From: Thalassia testudinum
Taxonomy: Eukaryota > Streptophyta > Magnoliopsida > Alismatales > Hydrocharitaceae
Reading direction: 5' to 3'
DNA: 64,000 nt
NCBI GenBank assembly: GCA_037157565.1
Contig: JAZHRO010000056.1
Coordinates: forward strand, 31,433,501-31,497,500
The notes below the pieces were generated by a model that did not search any database, was not told where the DNA came from, and saw nothing but the letters and a program-made list of their open reading frames with translations. Below are positions 1-11,000 of the stretch, one piece after another; positions within the stretch are counted from its first letter, which is position 1; every line of letters starts with the position of its first letter. Position numbers and translations under genes: made by a program.

Positions 1-3000
1 CAAGGCAACCCCGGGCAGGCTCATATGGTCCAACCGGCTCCACAAACACCTCCTGGGTTTGGCGCCTCTTCATCCTCATCTTCTCAAGGATCACCCCATG
101 GCCCCAATGCCTCTGCGAATGCGGTGACCTTGAGAAGCGGCACCAAAACCCAGGATCCCAAATGGCCGACTCTCCCCGAGACTTTACCCGACTTAGAAGA
201 AACACCAACCAAGGACCCAAACATGGAACCAATTCAGACACCCTATCCTGAGGCCTTGGAAACAATCAAGAGAAAAAAGAATACTGTGGAAACTGAGGAG
301 CTGATGGAAATTTTTAAACAAGTACAGATTAATATTCCGCTTCTAGAAGCTGTCAAACACATCCCCGCTTACGCCAAGTTCTTAAAGGATGCCTGTACAC
401 CCAAGCGTAAGCCGAGACCTCAAGCACCTAGGAAGGTTGTACTCTCTGAGCAAGCCAGTTCCGTGATATCAAGCAACCTTCCACTCAAACGAACTGACCC
501 AGGAGCACCCCTGATTTCCTGCAACATCGGGGACATGACATTTGATAGAGCGCTCCTGGACCTAGGTGCTTCTATCAACCTAATTCCTACAACCTTGTAC
601 CACCAATTTGGTTTTGGGGAGCTGGCACCAACCCCTGTCACCATCCAGCTGGCGGATAGATCAGTGAAAACCCCGAAGGGGGTTGTCGAGGACGTGATTG
701 TACGGGTCAAGGACTTCTATTTCCCAGTCGACTTTTTGGTGCTCGACATGGAAGTCCCTGAAAAATTACAGAACGCACCCATAATCTTAGGCAGACCTTT
801 CTTAGCCACGGCTAAAGCAAACATCGATTGCGACACGGGATGTATGGAAATCGCCTTCGGAGATAGGAAAATGCAATTAGATATCTTCCAGGCAACAAAG
901 TATTTTGATTGTGATTACATTGAGGGACATGATCCCGTGGAAACTTTAATCGAGGAATGCCTTACCCTCAATTCTGTCTCAGACCACCAAACCCGTAGTT
1001 CTGGCTCGTCACCATCATTACCTGTGGACCTCTGTAAGGCTGAGTATCATCACATGACACCATTTGAAGAAATCGATGTTGATCAACTACCGCCCTTTCC
1101 ATTCCCATCGACTGTGGTCCCACCCGCACCTGAACTTAAACCATTGCCCGAGAATCTCAAGTACGTCTTCTTGGGACCTGGCCAGACCTTCCCAGTGATT
1201 ATTAATTCCCATCTAACCAAGGATCAGGAACTAAGGTTGACTGCAACTCTTTCAGAACATCGGGCCGCCATTGGTTGGACCATCTCAGATCTAAGAGGAA
1301 TTAGCCCCACCTATTGCACCCACAAGATTTACCTGGAAGACGGGGCCCGACCTTCCCGCCAGATGCAGGGACGGTTAAACCCTAACATGCGGGAGGTCGT
1401 TAAAAAAGAAATTATCAAGTGGCTTGACGCCGACATCATCTACCCTATCTCTGATAGCCCCTAGGTGAGCCCCACTCAAGTGGTTCCAAAGAAGGCTGGG
1501 CTCACCGTTGTCACTAATGATCATGGCGAATCCATTCCCACCCGCACCACCACCGCATGGCGGGTGTGTATTGATTATAGGAAGCTTAACGAAGCCACTA
1601 AGAAGGACCACTTCCCCTTGCCATTCATTGACCAAATCCTTGAAAGATTGGCAGGGCAGAAGTATTTTTGCTTCCTGGATGGATATTCAGGATATAACCA
1701 AGTCGCAATTGCTCCGGAAGATCAGGAAAAGACCACATTCACTTGCCCGTATGGCACGTTTGCATTCTGTCGAATGCCGTTCAGGTTATGCAACGCACCC
1801 GCGACCTTCCAGCGTTGCATGCTAGCCATTTTTTCAGAAATGGTGGGTGAATACTTGGAGGTCTTTATGGATGATTTCTCTGTATTCGGGAATTCATTCG
1901 ACCATTGTTTGAGCAACTTGGAGAAAATCCTGAAACGATGTATCGAGGTTAACTTGGTGTTAAGTTGGGAAAAGAGCCATTTTATGGTTCAAGAAGGAAT
2001 TGTCCTCGGACACATCTTTTCGCATAAGGGCATCGAGGTAGATCGAGCTAAGGTTGATTTAATTTCCAAACTTCCTCCACCTAGTTCGGTCCGACAGATT
2101 CGCTCTTTCCTAGGACATGTTGGCTTCTACCGAAGGTTCATCAAAGACTTTTCCAAACTTTCCAAACCCTTGACCGACCTTCTAGCCAACGACGCCACTT
2201 TCCACATGTCTCCTGATTGCACCCAAGCTTATCATACCCTCCGGGACTTAGTCTCCACCGCACCTGTACTTCAACCCCCAGACTGGTCCCAGGATTTTGA
2301 GATTATGTGTGACGCTTCAGATTTTGCCATAGGCGCTGTCCTGGGACAAAGGCAAGACAAGAAGCCCGTGGTGATCTACTACGCGAGCAAAACGTTGGAC
2401 GAGGCCCAACGTAATTATACGGTCACAGAAAAAGAGTTGCTTGCTGTAGTCTTTGGACTGGAAAAATTCCGATCATACTTGCTGGGATCCCACGTGACTA
2501 TCTACACCGACCATTCAGCCATCCGGCACCTGTTGGCCAAAAAGGACGCAAAACCCAGGCTCATCAGATGGATCCTGCTTTTGCAGGAATTTGACCTGGA
2601 AATCCAAGACAAGGCCGGATCGAAAAATGTGGTGGCTGACCACCTGTCAAGACTTCATCCAGACCACATTGGACCCTCCCTACCTCTATCTGATACCTTC
2701 CCTGATGAACACATCCTAGCCGTGCAAGACAAGAAAATGCCATGGTATGCTGACTATGTCAACTACCTGGTTATAGGACAAACCCCGCACAGCTGGTCCA
2801 GACAGCAACGGGACAGGTTCTTGGCTGAGGCCAAGCACTATTTCTGGGATGATCCCATGCTGTTTCACCTCTGTGCTGATCAGATCATCAGGAGGTGCCT
2901 CCCCGAAGACGAAGTTCAGAGTGTGCTTTCCTTTTGTCATGACCAAGCATGTGGCGGCCATTTCTCTGGCAAGAAAACAGCTGCAAAAGTTTTGCAGTCT

Positions 3001-4020
3001 GGATTTTATTGGCCGTCCCTATTCAAGGATGCACACATCTTTGCCAAGACTTGCTCACGATGCCAAACACTAGGGACAATGACCAAAAAAGATATGATGC
3101 CCCTTCAGCCCATTTTGATTGTCGAAATTTTCGACGTTTGGGGTATCGATTTTATGGGCCCCTTTCCACCATCCAACGGCTTCGAGTATATCCTGGTCTC
3201 GGTAGACTATGTTTCCAAATGGATTGAAGCCGTCGCCACCCGACGATGCGATCACAAGACGGTCATGGACTTTGTAAAGAAGAACATCTTTTCCCGGTTT
3301 GGAATACCCAAGGCCATGATCAGTGATGGTGGAAGCCATTTTATCCATTCCCAGTTCCGTGCCCTACTTAGAAAATACGGGGTAAACCACCGCATTGCCA
3401 CCCCGTATCATCCACAAACAAATGGGCAGACTGAGGTCTCAAACAGACAAATCAAGAACATTTTACAGAAGACTGTGAGACCTGACAGGAAAGACTGGTC
3501 CACACGACTTGATGATGCCCTGTGGGCATACAGGACCGCTTTTAAGACCCCGATAGGCATGTCACCTTACCGCTTGGTCTTTGGCAAAGCTTGCCATCTC
3601 CCTGTCGAATTGGAACACCGGGCTTACTGGGCTGTTAAACAATGTAACATGGATCCCCAGTTAGCTGGTGCGCAAAGGACTCTTCAATTATCTGAGCTTG
3701 AAGAAATTCGTCGGGACGCCTTTGACAATAGTCGGCTATATAAGGAGAAAATGAAAGCCGTCCACGACCGACTCATTCATAGGAAAACCTTTGAGCCAAA
3801 CCAACAAGTCTGGCTATTTGATGCACGCGTGAAACTCTTTCCAGGGAAACTTAGGTCCAAATGGACAGGACCATTTCGGGTGGTCAAGCCCTATTCCAAT
3901 GGGGCAGTCGAAATCGCCGATCTTAATACCGGGCACACCTTTACAGTCAATGGTCAAAGATTGAAGCATTTCCTGGCCCAGGTACCCCCCAAGGAAAGTG
4001 TCACCCTTGTTGAGGGCTGA
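1..4020 (+). pseudogene. gag-pol: Gag-Pol polyprotein of element A, one premature stop
   Basis: One reading frame runs from base 1 to the TGA at 4018-4020 (about 1339 codons visible), broken only by TAG at 1462-1464, where B and C have TGG (Trp). Codon numbers count from base 1. The Gag tail is rich in Pro, Gln and Ser. The aspartic protease has DLGAS near codon 187, with Leu in place of the usual Thr/Ser as in other Athila proteins. The reverse transcriptase motif FMDD lies at codons 622-625. RNase H ([24 protein letters not shown]) follows at about codons 770-850. Integrase has an HHCC zinc finger at 2935-3066, a core with GIDFMG near 3150, DGGSHF near 3325 and a Glu in GQTEVS near 3430, then the WTGPF module near 3865. 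The product would replicate and integrate the element. The stop separates gag, protease and the start of RT from the rest of pol. Confidence 0.93.
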
Positions 4021-4177
4021 CACCAAGCACCGCCCAGCTGGAGGCGTTAAACTCAGCGCTTCCTGGGAGGCAACCCAGCGGATTCAGACTGATCTGGTAG
4101 TTTACGTCACTCAGGTACTATCTTTTTGAACCCTTTTGCATCCATGCATCTGCCAATGAGGACATTGTCCAACTTAA

Positions 4178-4189
4178 GCATGGGGGGGA
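4178..4189 (+). other. First purine tract after pol (element A)
   Basis: The tract AAGCATGGGGGGGA lies about 160 bp after the pol stop, 1.2 kb before the real LTR. Equivalent tracts stand at the same place in B, C and E. I first took the TGGTAAAC at 4190 for the LTR start and rejected that because a second tract plus TGATAAC occurs at 5379-5390. A second priming site for plus-strand DNA is possible but not shown. Confidence 0.6.
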
Positions 4190-4578
4190 TGGTAAACTGC
4201 ATAATCCTGAGCTTAATTAATCAGTCTGAATGAATAAATTAATTGATTAAAAAAAAAAAAAAAAAAAAGACTTTAGGAAGAAAAACTTAGGCATTAGAAA
4301 CTTGTCAATAGTGGGAAATAATACAAAAAGAACTTAAACACTTAGATTTTTCAGGCCTTCAGGCTTAATTAGCCCTGGTGTCCATTAAAATATGGATTTA
4401 GCGGCGAATCCTTGCTATTCTAATCCACCTACTAAATAAGGTAATAAGTATACGACTTATCAACTCACCCTCTAACTCAGGAAAACTTTGAGTCTAAGCA
4501 TCTACACACATTTTTGCACAGACTCACTTCTCGGAGATTTTGACAGAAATTGGGTAGCTAATGAACTCTCTAGGGTGG

Positions 4579-4808
4579 TATGGCTGGCAAGTTGTCGTGG
4601 GTAACAGCCCATTGGCAGGTTGTCCAGAACCCAGCCACAGGCCATTTCTTTTTCGTTGCCTCTGGGTACATTTGAGATTAGGGAAGCCACCTACGAAAAA
4701 AAAAAAAAAAAAAGAGAAGAAAAGAAAATAAACCACACTTCACCGCACAAGTATGGCTGGCAAGTGATCGTGGGTAACAGCCCATTGCTCGGTTGTCCAG
4801 AGCCCAGC
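4579..4808 (+). repeat. Pair of about 57-bp direct repeats in the 3' region of A
   Basis: Copies at 4579-4635 and 4752-4808 both begin TATGGCTGGCAAGT, continue with TCGTGGGTAACAGCCCATTG and end near GTCCAGANCCCAGC. B has the same pair at about 22154-22210 and 22352-22398, so the duplication predates the split of the two copies. Confidence 0.85.
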
Positions 4809-5352
4809 TCAATAATTGCACAAAAAAAGACCAAAACACCTAAGGACGAAGCGGGGAAGTAGTACAAGTCGGGGAGATATACACTGGAAAATCCTTGTGT
4901 TGACCCCAAGTAAAATGAACGTAGGGAGAAAGCTACCAGTCGAACAAATACACCTTCAGGCAAAAATTTATTTTCTTTTCCGGACACCTAGAGGCGTAGA
5001 AACTCGAAATCTGTCTCAATTACCGTTAAGTGAGCCTATCACAACATTCACACCAAGATGCTTAGCACTTAGGGTTTTGATCGAGTTTTGGGTGGGTTGG
5101 GTAGCCGTAAAAAGTTACCAACCCACATTGAATTCCGAAAATTCTAAAAAGACATATATAGACATATACGTATACATATGTATAGTTATATATACAAAGA
5201 AAGGATTCGGGCGATTTGTATTTTGGAAGACACCCGGGCGCTGGTTAGTCTTTGTAGATTAAGATCTTCGTATATTTCCTCTTATTGACGAGTAACGAAG
5301 TGCCGAAGCAATTACTTCTTGAATTCCCCAAAGAAATAAAGGCTAGAATAAA

Positions 5353-5389
5353 CCTTGCTAGGGACTAGCAAGGAGTAAGCATGGGGGTA
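5353..5389 (+). other. Perfect hairpin followed by polypurine tract, element A
   Basis: The inverted repeat CTTGCTAG-GGA-CTAGCAAG has perfect arms (nine pairs including the outer C/G) and a 3-nt loop at 5353-5373. GCATGGGGGTA follows at 5379-5389 and the LTR starts TGATAAC at 5390. Element B (22918-22953) and the unrelated-LTR element E (29665-29700, minus strand) have the same arrangement. The purine tract would prime plus-strand DNA; the hairpin has no assigned role. Confidence 0.85.
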
Positions 5390-5669
5390 TGATAACACCA
5401 CGCAAGGGGGTAGTAATTAGGTTGAATATGGCCCATCTTTAGAATAAAAGGCACAACATAAAGTAGAATAGGAGCATTGCATGCATCAAGTACCAAGATT
5501 GCTTATAAACTGTATTAATGGCCATTTGTGTAAAGCATTTGTCAAAGCAGGCCTCAGATGAGCAATCGGACCGCACGGATGGATTCAGGACGACGAACGG
5601 AGTCTAACGGACTCAAGATCGGCCAAATCCGACATCCGGAGCTCCCACAATGGGCCCAAGAAATCCTGA

Positions 5670-6067
5670 CCGTTGATCTGGAGATCAACGGCCTAGAACG
5701 CGCCACGTCGCCCCGCCCCCCGCCGCTCGCACGCCCCCAAGCCAGCCAAGGACGCATCTCGGCCATTGATCTTCGATCGAACGGCCGAGATCCACGCGCT
5801 TGCCCGCGGTCGCCGCGACAAAGCGCGGGCGTGGCGCAACGGTTAGCGCGCACGCCCGCGTCGCGGCGGCGCGCGTTCGAATCGCGCGGAGCGGAAATCA
5901 CTTGCGGGCGAAGGGCGCGGCAAAATTGAGCCGCGCGATCAGAAGCGAGCGGCTAGGATTGCGCCACGCGGCGCGACGACAGCGCCCCACCTCCCACGTG
6001 CGCCCGAAGCGCGATCCTAGCGCAGGCGCGGGAGGATCTCAGCCGTCCGATCATCAATCGGACGGCT
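5670..6067 (+). repeat. Cluster of inverted repeats in U3 of the A LTR
   Basis: Three hairpins can be read: CCGTTGATCT with its complement around a GG loop (5670-5691); TCTCGGCC with GGCCGAGA (5757-5790) enclosing an imperfect GATC stem; and AGCCGTCCGAT with its complement around a 5-nt loop (6041-6067). All are upstream of the TATA-like box. The last two have decayed counterparts in B at about 23338-23373 and 23643-23673. Confidence 0.75.
5825..5894 (+). other. tRNA-like sequence with A and B boxes inside the A LTR
   Basis: TGGCGCAACGGTTAGCGCG (5832-5850) matches a tRNA D arm and A box, with a 4-bp GCGC stem. GCGCGTTCGAATCGCGC (5871-5887) is a perfect T arm (5-bp stem, 7-nt loop TTCGAAT) and B box. 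The spacing of about 43 bases is that of a tRNA. The D arm resembles plant tRNA-Trp. The acceptor ends do not pair and the anticodon stem is only half formed, so it is not a functional tRNA gene. It could be a tRNA-derived relic or an internal Pol III promoter. B keeps a decayed version near 23410-23480. Confidence 0.6.
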
Positions 6068-6218
6068 CTCGTTCGACATCCACGGATCGCGCCTGAAGAG
6101 AGAGAGGGGCGGGCGGCTGACCGGCGGCAGAAGGCCTTCACCGACGTATCTGGAAGCGGTTTTAGCGACGTTCTGGATGTCGCTAAAGCACATTCTTCTT
6201 TTAGGAAGCCCTTAACTC

Positions 6219-6226
6219 TATTTAAA
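6219..6226 (+). promoter_or_regulatory. TATA-like box of the A LTR
   Basis: TATTTAAA stands at the place where the B LTR has TATATAAA (23825-23832), in both cases followed by a pyrimidine-rich stretch. It is the probable Pol II core promoter of the element. Confidence 0.6.
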
Positions 6227-6762
6227 CCCTGTTCTACCACCATTCAAGGCATCCTCTCCCACTTGCAACTACTCCACTCCTCTCCTAGCTAGTCTTAGGC
6301 ACTCTTGTAATCGCCGGAGACGACGAGCCGCCGATGGAGCCTCCTCCACCGCCGTGGCTGCCTCGTCGCTCTCCACTCTCTACCTACCTCTCTCTCTCTC
6401 TTTTAAGCTTTCATTTACTTTTGTTGAAGCATGTATTTAATGTTTTAAACCATGAACTATGAATGCATGTTTAATGAAATTATTTTCCATTTAGTTGCCA
6501 TTTTAATTTCTGTTTAAAGTGCATGATCAAAACCAAGAGCTTTCTAACCCTAAACTCTCTCTCTATCTCTTGCTTTTCAAAATCGTCTCTTTCTCAAGCA
6601 AAACTCCGCCTTTTTCGTGACAACAAGTGGTAAACAAAATCCGATTTCCACGCCTCCCTGAGATCGACACTCGGACTCACCTCCGTTTATTTCTTTTAAA
6701 AACCGACGTATCAAGTGCAACTATAACGACACCTCTTAACACACACGCACGAAGGCACGTCA

Positions 6763-6946
6763 TTAAGTCAGCTGTTGGACTATAAACAACAAGGTTCCCT
6801 GCCTTCCCAGCCAAATTGAACCCATGTAACATGAATAACAGAGGTCCCAATTCGCAAGGGTTCTAGTGCAATCCCAGGCAGGCTCACATGGTCCAGCCTG
6901 CCCCACAAACACCCCCTGGGTTTGGTGCTTCTTCATCCTCGTCTTC
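6763..6946 (+). pseudogene. gag: Gag fragment of element B, left of the C insertion
   Basis: One frame gives an Asn/Pro/Gln-rich Gag tail ending in APQTPPGFGAS, matching codons 1-25 of A, with a TAG at about 6857 and another stop further upstream. It is cut on the left by the end of A at 6762 and on the right by C at 6947. Bases 6942-6946 (TCTTC) are one copy of the target duplication of C. Confidence 0.85.
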
Positions 6947-8057
6947 TGATTGGCAACTTGCAAAATCCTTTAAAACCTTGTGTCTGTGCTTGTGAAAACC
7001 AACATTTATATGGGCATGTTAATTTATTTATTACTTTTTTTTTCTCCCCCACGCTTATTTTTAGCTTAGTCTTACAACAGATGTGTCGGGATCATCATTC
7101 CCGTTACCATTCCTCGAGGGGGCTCTGGCGCCAGTACTTCGGGATAGCACTGTCCATGACACCACCCAGGAGCTCACAACCTCAAAACACGATGCGGTGT
7201 AAAGAGGCGCTCCAAGCAAACTCAATCTCTTACTCCGACACTATAGGTAGAGCACCGTCCAAGACACTTGAGCTGCTAAAATGCGCTTTAATGCTCCGTC
7301 TAAAGATATGAAATATTGATATGGAGCAGCGCCGAGGCGGTAACATGTTGACATCGCGTCCTTAAATGAGGTATTTTCCTCCTCGGCGATGGGAACTCAA
7401 ACCAATGATCTGCTTCAGACTTTCACTAAGTCCAAACAAGGGAGTTTTTCAAATTTTTAATTGTTTTTAGGTGTTGGCTTGTGTGTGAAAATTGACACAA
7501 GAAGTTTCTCAAGACACGCAAGTTTTTGAATAAGAAACTAAGTCAAATACTTTCCGTATTACAAAATAGGATCAAGTCACCTGAACTATCATGAGTTCAG
7601 GTGGAATTTTATAGAAGGATATCTGATCTAGTCTAAAATAGACCCTGTAATTCTAATGATCAGATCCATATCCTCATCCTTAGTTTGTTAAAGATTAAAT
7701 CCCATTGTACCAAAAGTGAATTTCTCGACCTTAGTCCTGATTTCAAAATTTTTCCTCAATAAGTTTTTAACATTTTTATTTTTTTGGTTATGCAAGCAGG
7801 AAATAAATTAAAGAAAATTGCATTTTTATTTTGTTAGGTTTTGAAAATCCTAAATCGATCATCAAATTTTAAAAACACTCCCCCCCATGCTTAAGATATG
7901 CCATGTCCTCATGCATTAGGAGGGAAAAGGGATCACCTTAGTGAAGAATTGTCGAGTTTAGGATGATCAAAACCTGGAAAAGAAAGCAGGAAAAAAATGA
8001 TGGGTTACCTCCCATCCAGTGCTATCTTTTATGCCATTCAGCCGGGCGTGATGTACA
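6947..8057 (-). other. 3' end of element C, without a recognisable 3' LTR
   Basis: A complete element should have a 3' region of over 1 kb and a 2265-bp LTR here. Only about 1.1 kb is present. It contains a GGGAGGTAACCC-like post-pol motif (about 8003-8015), the purine tract GCATGGGGGGGAG (7876-7890) and a perfect inverted repeat CACCTGAACT with a 6-nt loop (7578-7603). By eye, 6947-7870 shares nothing with the LTR at 15363-17627 except the terminal TGAT. I see no gene in it. Confidence 0.6.
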
Positions 8058-11000
8058 CTAGTGATCAAGGGTGGCTAGCTCAGTAAAATTAAAAGATTTA
8101 GATGGAATTTTAGGCGTATGGTCAAAATAGGGCTTTAAACGCTGGCTATTGACTTGAAATGTCAAATTAGTTTTCGGATCAAAAAGGTCAACAGTGCCGT
8201 ATGGATATGTTTTATGGACAATAAAGGGGTCGGTCCATTTAGATTTTAATTTGCCAGGAAAAAGACGTAATCTCGCATCGAAAAGCCAAATGCATTGATT
8301 AACGTCAAAGTGTTTCCGAACAATATATTTATCATGAAATTTCTTTGTTCGGTCTTTATAAATCCTTGCATTTTCATTGGAAAAATTACGTAATTCTTCC
8401 AATTCAGTTAATTGTAATTTTCTATGGTTACTGGAGTTAGATAAATCCATATTGAGTTGTTTTATTGCCGAAAAAGCCCTATGTTCTAATTCTACCTGTA
8501 GATGGCATGCCTTCCCAAAAATCAGACAGAAGGGAGACATGCCAAGCGGAGTTTTAAAAGCGGTATGGTAGGCCCATAAAGCGTCGTCCAATTTTGTGGA
8601 CCAATCTTTACGGTCGGGCCTAACCATCTTTTGTAAAATATTTTTAATTTCCCAGTTAGAAACTTCAGCCTCGCCATTTGTTTGGGGGTGATATGGTGTG
8701 GAAATTTTATGATTAACCCCATATTTAGAAAGAATGTGACGGAATTGTGAGTGGGTGAAATGTGAGCCTCCGTCACTAATAATGGCTTTTGGTATGCCGA
8801 ATCTTGAGAAAATATTTTTCTTAAGAAATTCAACAACCACACAGTGATCACTAGTGCGGGAGGGTATTGCTTCTATCCATTTAGAAACATAGTCGACTGC
8901 GACTAAAATATATAAATACCCACCAGAGTTGATGAACGGTCCCATGAAGTCGATGCCCCAAACAACAAAAATTTCAACCACTAAAATAGGATTAAGGGGC
9001 ATCATATCCTTCCGAGTCATGTTGCCGATGCTCTGGCAACGCACACAGGACCGAACAAAGTCATGAGCACCTTTGTGCAAGCTGGACCAATAAAATCCCT
9101 CATTAAGGATTTTAGCTGCAGTTTTCTTGCCCGAAAAATGTTTGCCACAGGGCATTGAGTGACGATGTGTCAAGATATCATGGATTTCAGAATCGGGGAC
9201 ACATCGTCGAATGACCTAATCAGCACAAATGCGGAAAAGGTCAGGCTCCTCCCAAAAATAATATTTAATATCAGCAAAGAACTTATCCCGTTTTGTTTTT
9301 GGCCAATCAGCAGGGATTTGTTCTGTTGCTAAGTAGTTTGCAATGGGTGCAAACCAAGGGAGGGTTGTAGCAGCTAAAATGCTTTCATCAGGGAACTGAT
9401 CTGGCGGGGTCATTATGTCATTCGTCATAAGATAAGAGAGATGGTCGGCCACTACATTGTGCAACCCCGCCTTATCCTTGATTTCTAGGTCAAATTCCTG
9501 GAGCAGTAGAATCCAATGGATAAGGCGGGGTTTCGCATCTTTCTTTGTCAGCAAATATTTAATTGCTGAGTGGTAGGTATAAACAGTGACATGTGACCCC
9601 AATAGATAAGATCTAAATTTTTCTAAGGCAAATACAATGGCAAGAAGTTCCTTTTCAGTAACCGTGTAATTCTGTTGTGCATCATCGAGGGTTTTGCAAG
9701 CATAATAGATCACAACGGGCTTCTTGCCAATTCTTTGCCCTAGAATAGCCCCTACAGCAGAATCTAAGGCATCTGCCATTAATTCAAAGGGACTATTCCA
9801 ATTAGGCCCCTGCAATATTGGTGCCTCAGTAACCTCTTTCTTCAACCTTAGAAAACTCTCCAGGCACTTATTATTAAAATCAAATGGCTAGTCTTTAGTG
9901 AGAAGCTGACTTAAGGGCTTGGAGATTTGGGAAAAATTTTGTATGAATCGATAGTAGAAACCCACATGACTCAAAAAGGATCTGATCTGTTTGACAGTAG
10001 TGGGTAGTGGGAGCTTAGATATAGCATCAATTTTTGCTTTATCTACCGCGATTCCTTGTTTTGAAATAACATGGCCCAAGACAATACCTTCTTGGACCAT
10101 GAAATGACTTTTTTCCCAGCTGAGGACCAGATTAACTTCTATGCACTTTTGGAGAGTTCTTTCAAGATTTTTGAGACAATGGTCAAAAGAATCTCCAAAA
10201 ACAGAGAAGTCATCCATAAAGACTTCTAAACATCCACCTACCAGGCCTGAAAAAATTGCAAGCATGCATCTTTGAAAAGTTGCAGGTGCGTTGCAAAGAT
10301 CGAAGGGCATTCTTTGGAAAGCAAAGGTTCCGAAGGGGTAGGTGAAAGTTGTTTTGTCCTAGTCCTCAGGATGAACCGCTACTTGATTATAGCCGGAATA
10401 ACCGTCCAAAAAATAGTAAAAATCTCGTCCGGCTAAACGCTCCAAGATTTGATCAATAAAGGGGAGCGGGAAATGATCCTTCTTGGTGGCGGTGTTTAAT
10501 TTTTGGTAATCGATGCACACGCGCCAAGAAGAAGTGGTTCGAGTGGCTACATTTTCCCCATTATCATTAGTGACAACTGTTAGTCCAGCCTTTTTGGGGA
10601 CAACTTGTGTTGGACTAACCCAGGAGCTATCAGAAATGGGGTAGATGATATCAGCATCTAGCCACTTAATAATCTCCTTTTTTACCACCTCCTGCATAAT
10701 AGGATTCAAGCGCCTTTGTGGTTGGCGGGAGGAGCGAGAATCGTCCTCTAAATATATATGATGCGTACAATAGGACGGATGAATACCCTTAAGATCAGAA
10801 AGGGTCCAGCCAATAACTTTCCGATATTTACTCAAAAAATGGAGTTTGTGCTCTTGTGCCCCGGTAAGTCCAAAATTTATAATCAGGGGCAGGGTCTGAT
10901 TAGGACCCAGGAAGGCGTATTTAAGGGAATCAGGCAAAGGTTTTAATTCCAATTGTGGGCTCGGATCCGAAAGAGTTTCTGCTTTGTGGGTTAAAGGTGA

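Larger units (their letters stand above)
4021..5378 (+). other. Non-coding 3' region of element A between pol and LTR
   Basis: No open frame here resembles an envelope-like protein. It begins with a motif just after the pol stop (CAGCTGGAGGC, then GGGAGGCAACCC near 4069) that recurs after pol in B and, in part, in C and E. A purine tract, two long A runs (about 4250-4268 and 4697-4713) and a pair of direct repeats follow. The same region in B (21593-22943) is similar over its whole length, so it belongs to the family and is not random flank. Confidence 0.75.
1..6762 (+). mobile_element. Element A: Athila-type Ty3/gypsy retrotransposon, 5' part outside window
   Basis: Order on the + strand: second half of gag, protease, reverse transcriptase, RNase H, integrase, a non-coding 3' region, a polypurine tract and a 3' LTR ending in CA at 6762. 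The right flank from 6763 is decayed gag of another Athila element (B), so A inserted into B in the same orientation. The 5' LTR, primer site and start of gag lie left of the window. The first five flanking bases (TTAAG, 6763-6767) are the expected target duplication; its partner is off-window. A is among the youngest elements here, since its polyprotein frame has only one stop. Confidence 0.92.
5390..6762 (+). repeat. 3' LTR of element A (1373 bp)
   Basis: It begins TGATAACACC right after the polypurine tract and ends CACGTCA at 6762. Element B has a homologous LTR with the same ends (22954-24379), which supports both borders. In order it holds inverted repeats (5670-6067), a tRNA-like sequence (5825-5894), a TATA-like box (6219-6226) and a CT-rich downstream part. 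The 5' LTR of A is off-window, so insertion age cannot be read here. Confidence 0.88.

Noticed and set aside
1462..1464. In-frame TAG in A as a programmed readthrough site between gag and pol
   Set aside because: It lies inside the start of the RT domain, not at a Gag-Pol border. B and C have TGG there, and the change is a simple G-to-A.
4190..5389. TGGTAAAC after the first purine tract as the start of the A LTR (and 21768 in B)
   Set aside because: A second tract with the hairpin and TGATAAC start lies at 5379-5390. The same hairpin-tract-TGAT layout borders the proven LTR of E, so the LTR starts at 5390 (22954 in B).
5825..5894. Functional tRNA gene
   Set aside because: Acceptor ends do not pair and the anticodon stem is incomplete; only D and T arms are good.
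5558..5929. Open frames in the GC-rich U3 of A on both strands
   Set aside because: High GC lowers stop frequency. They overlap each other and the inverted repeats and are not kept in B.
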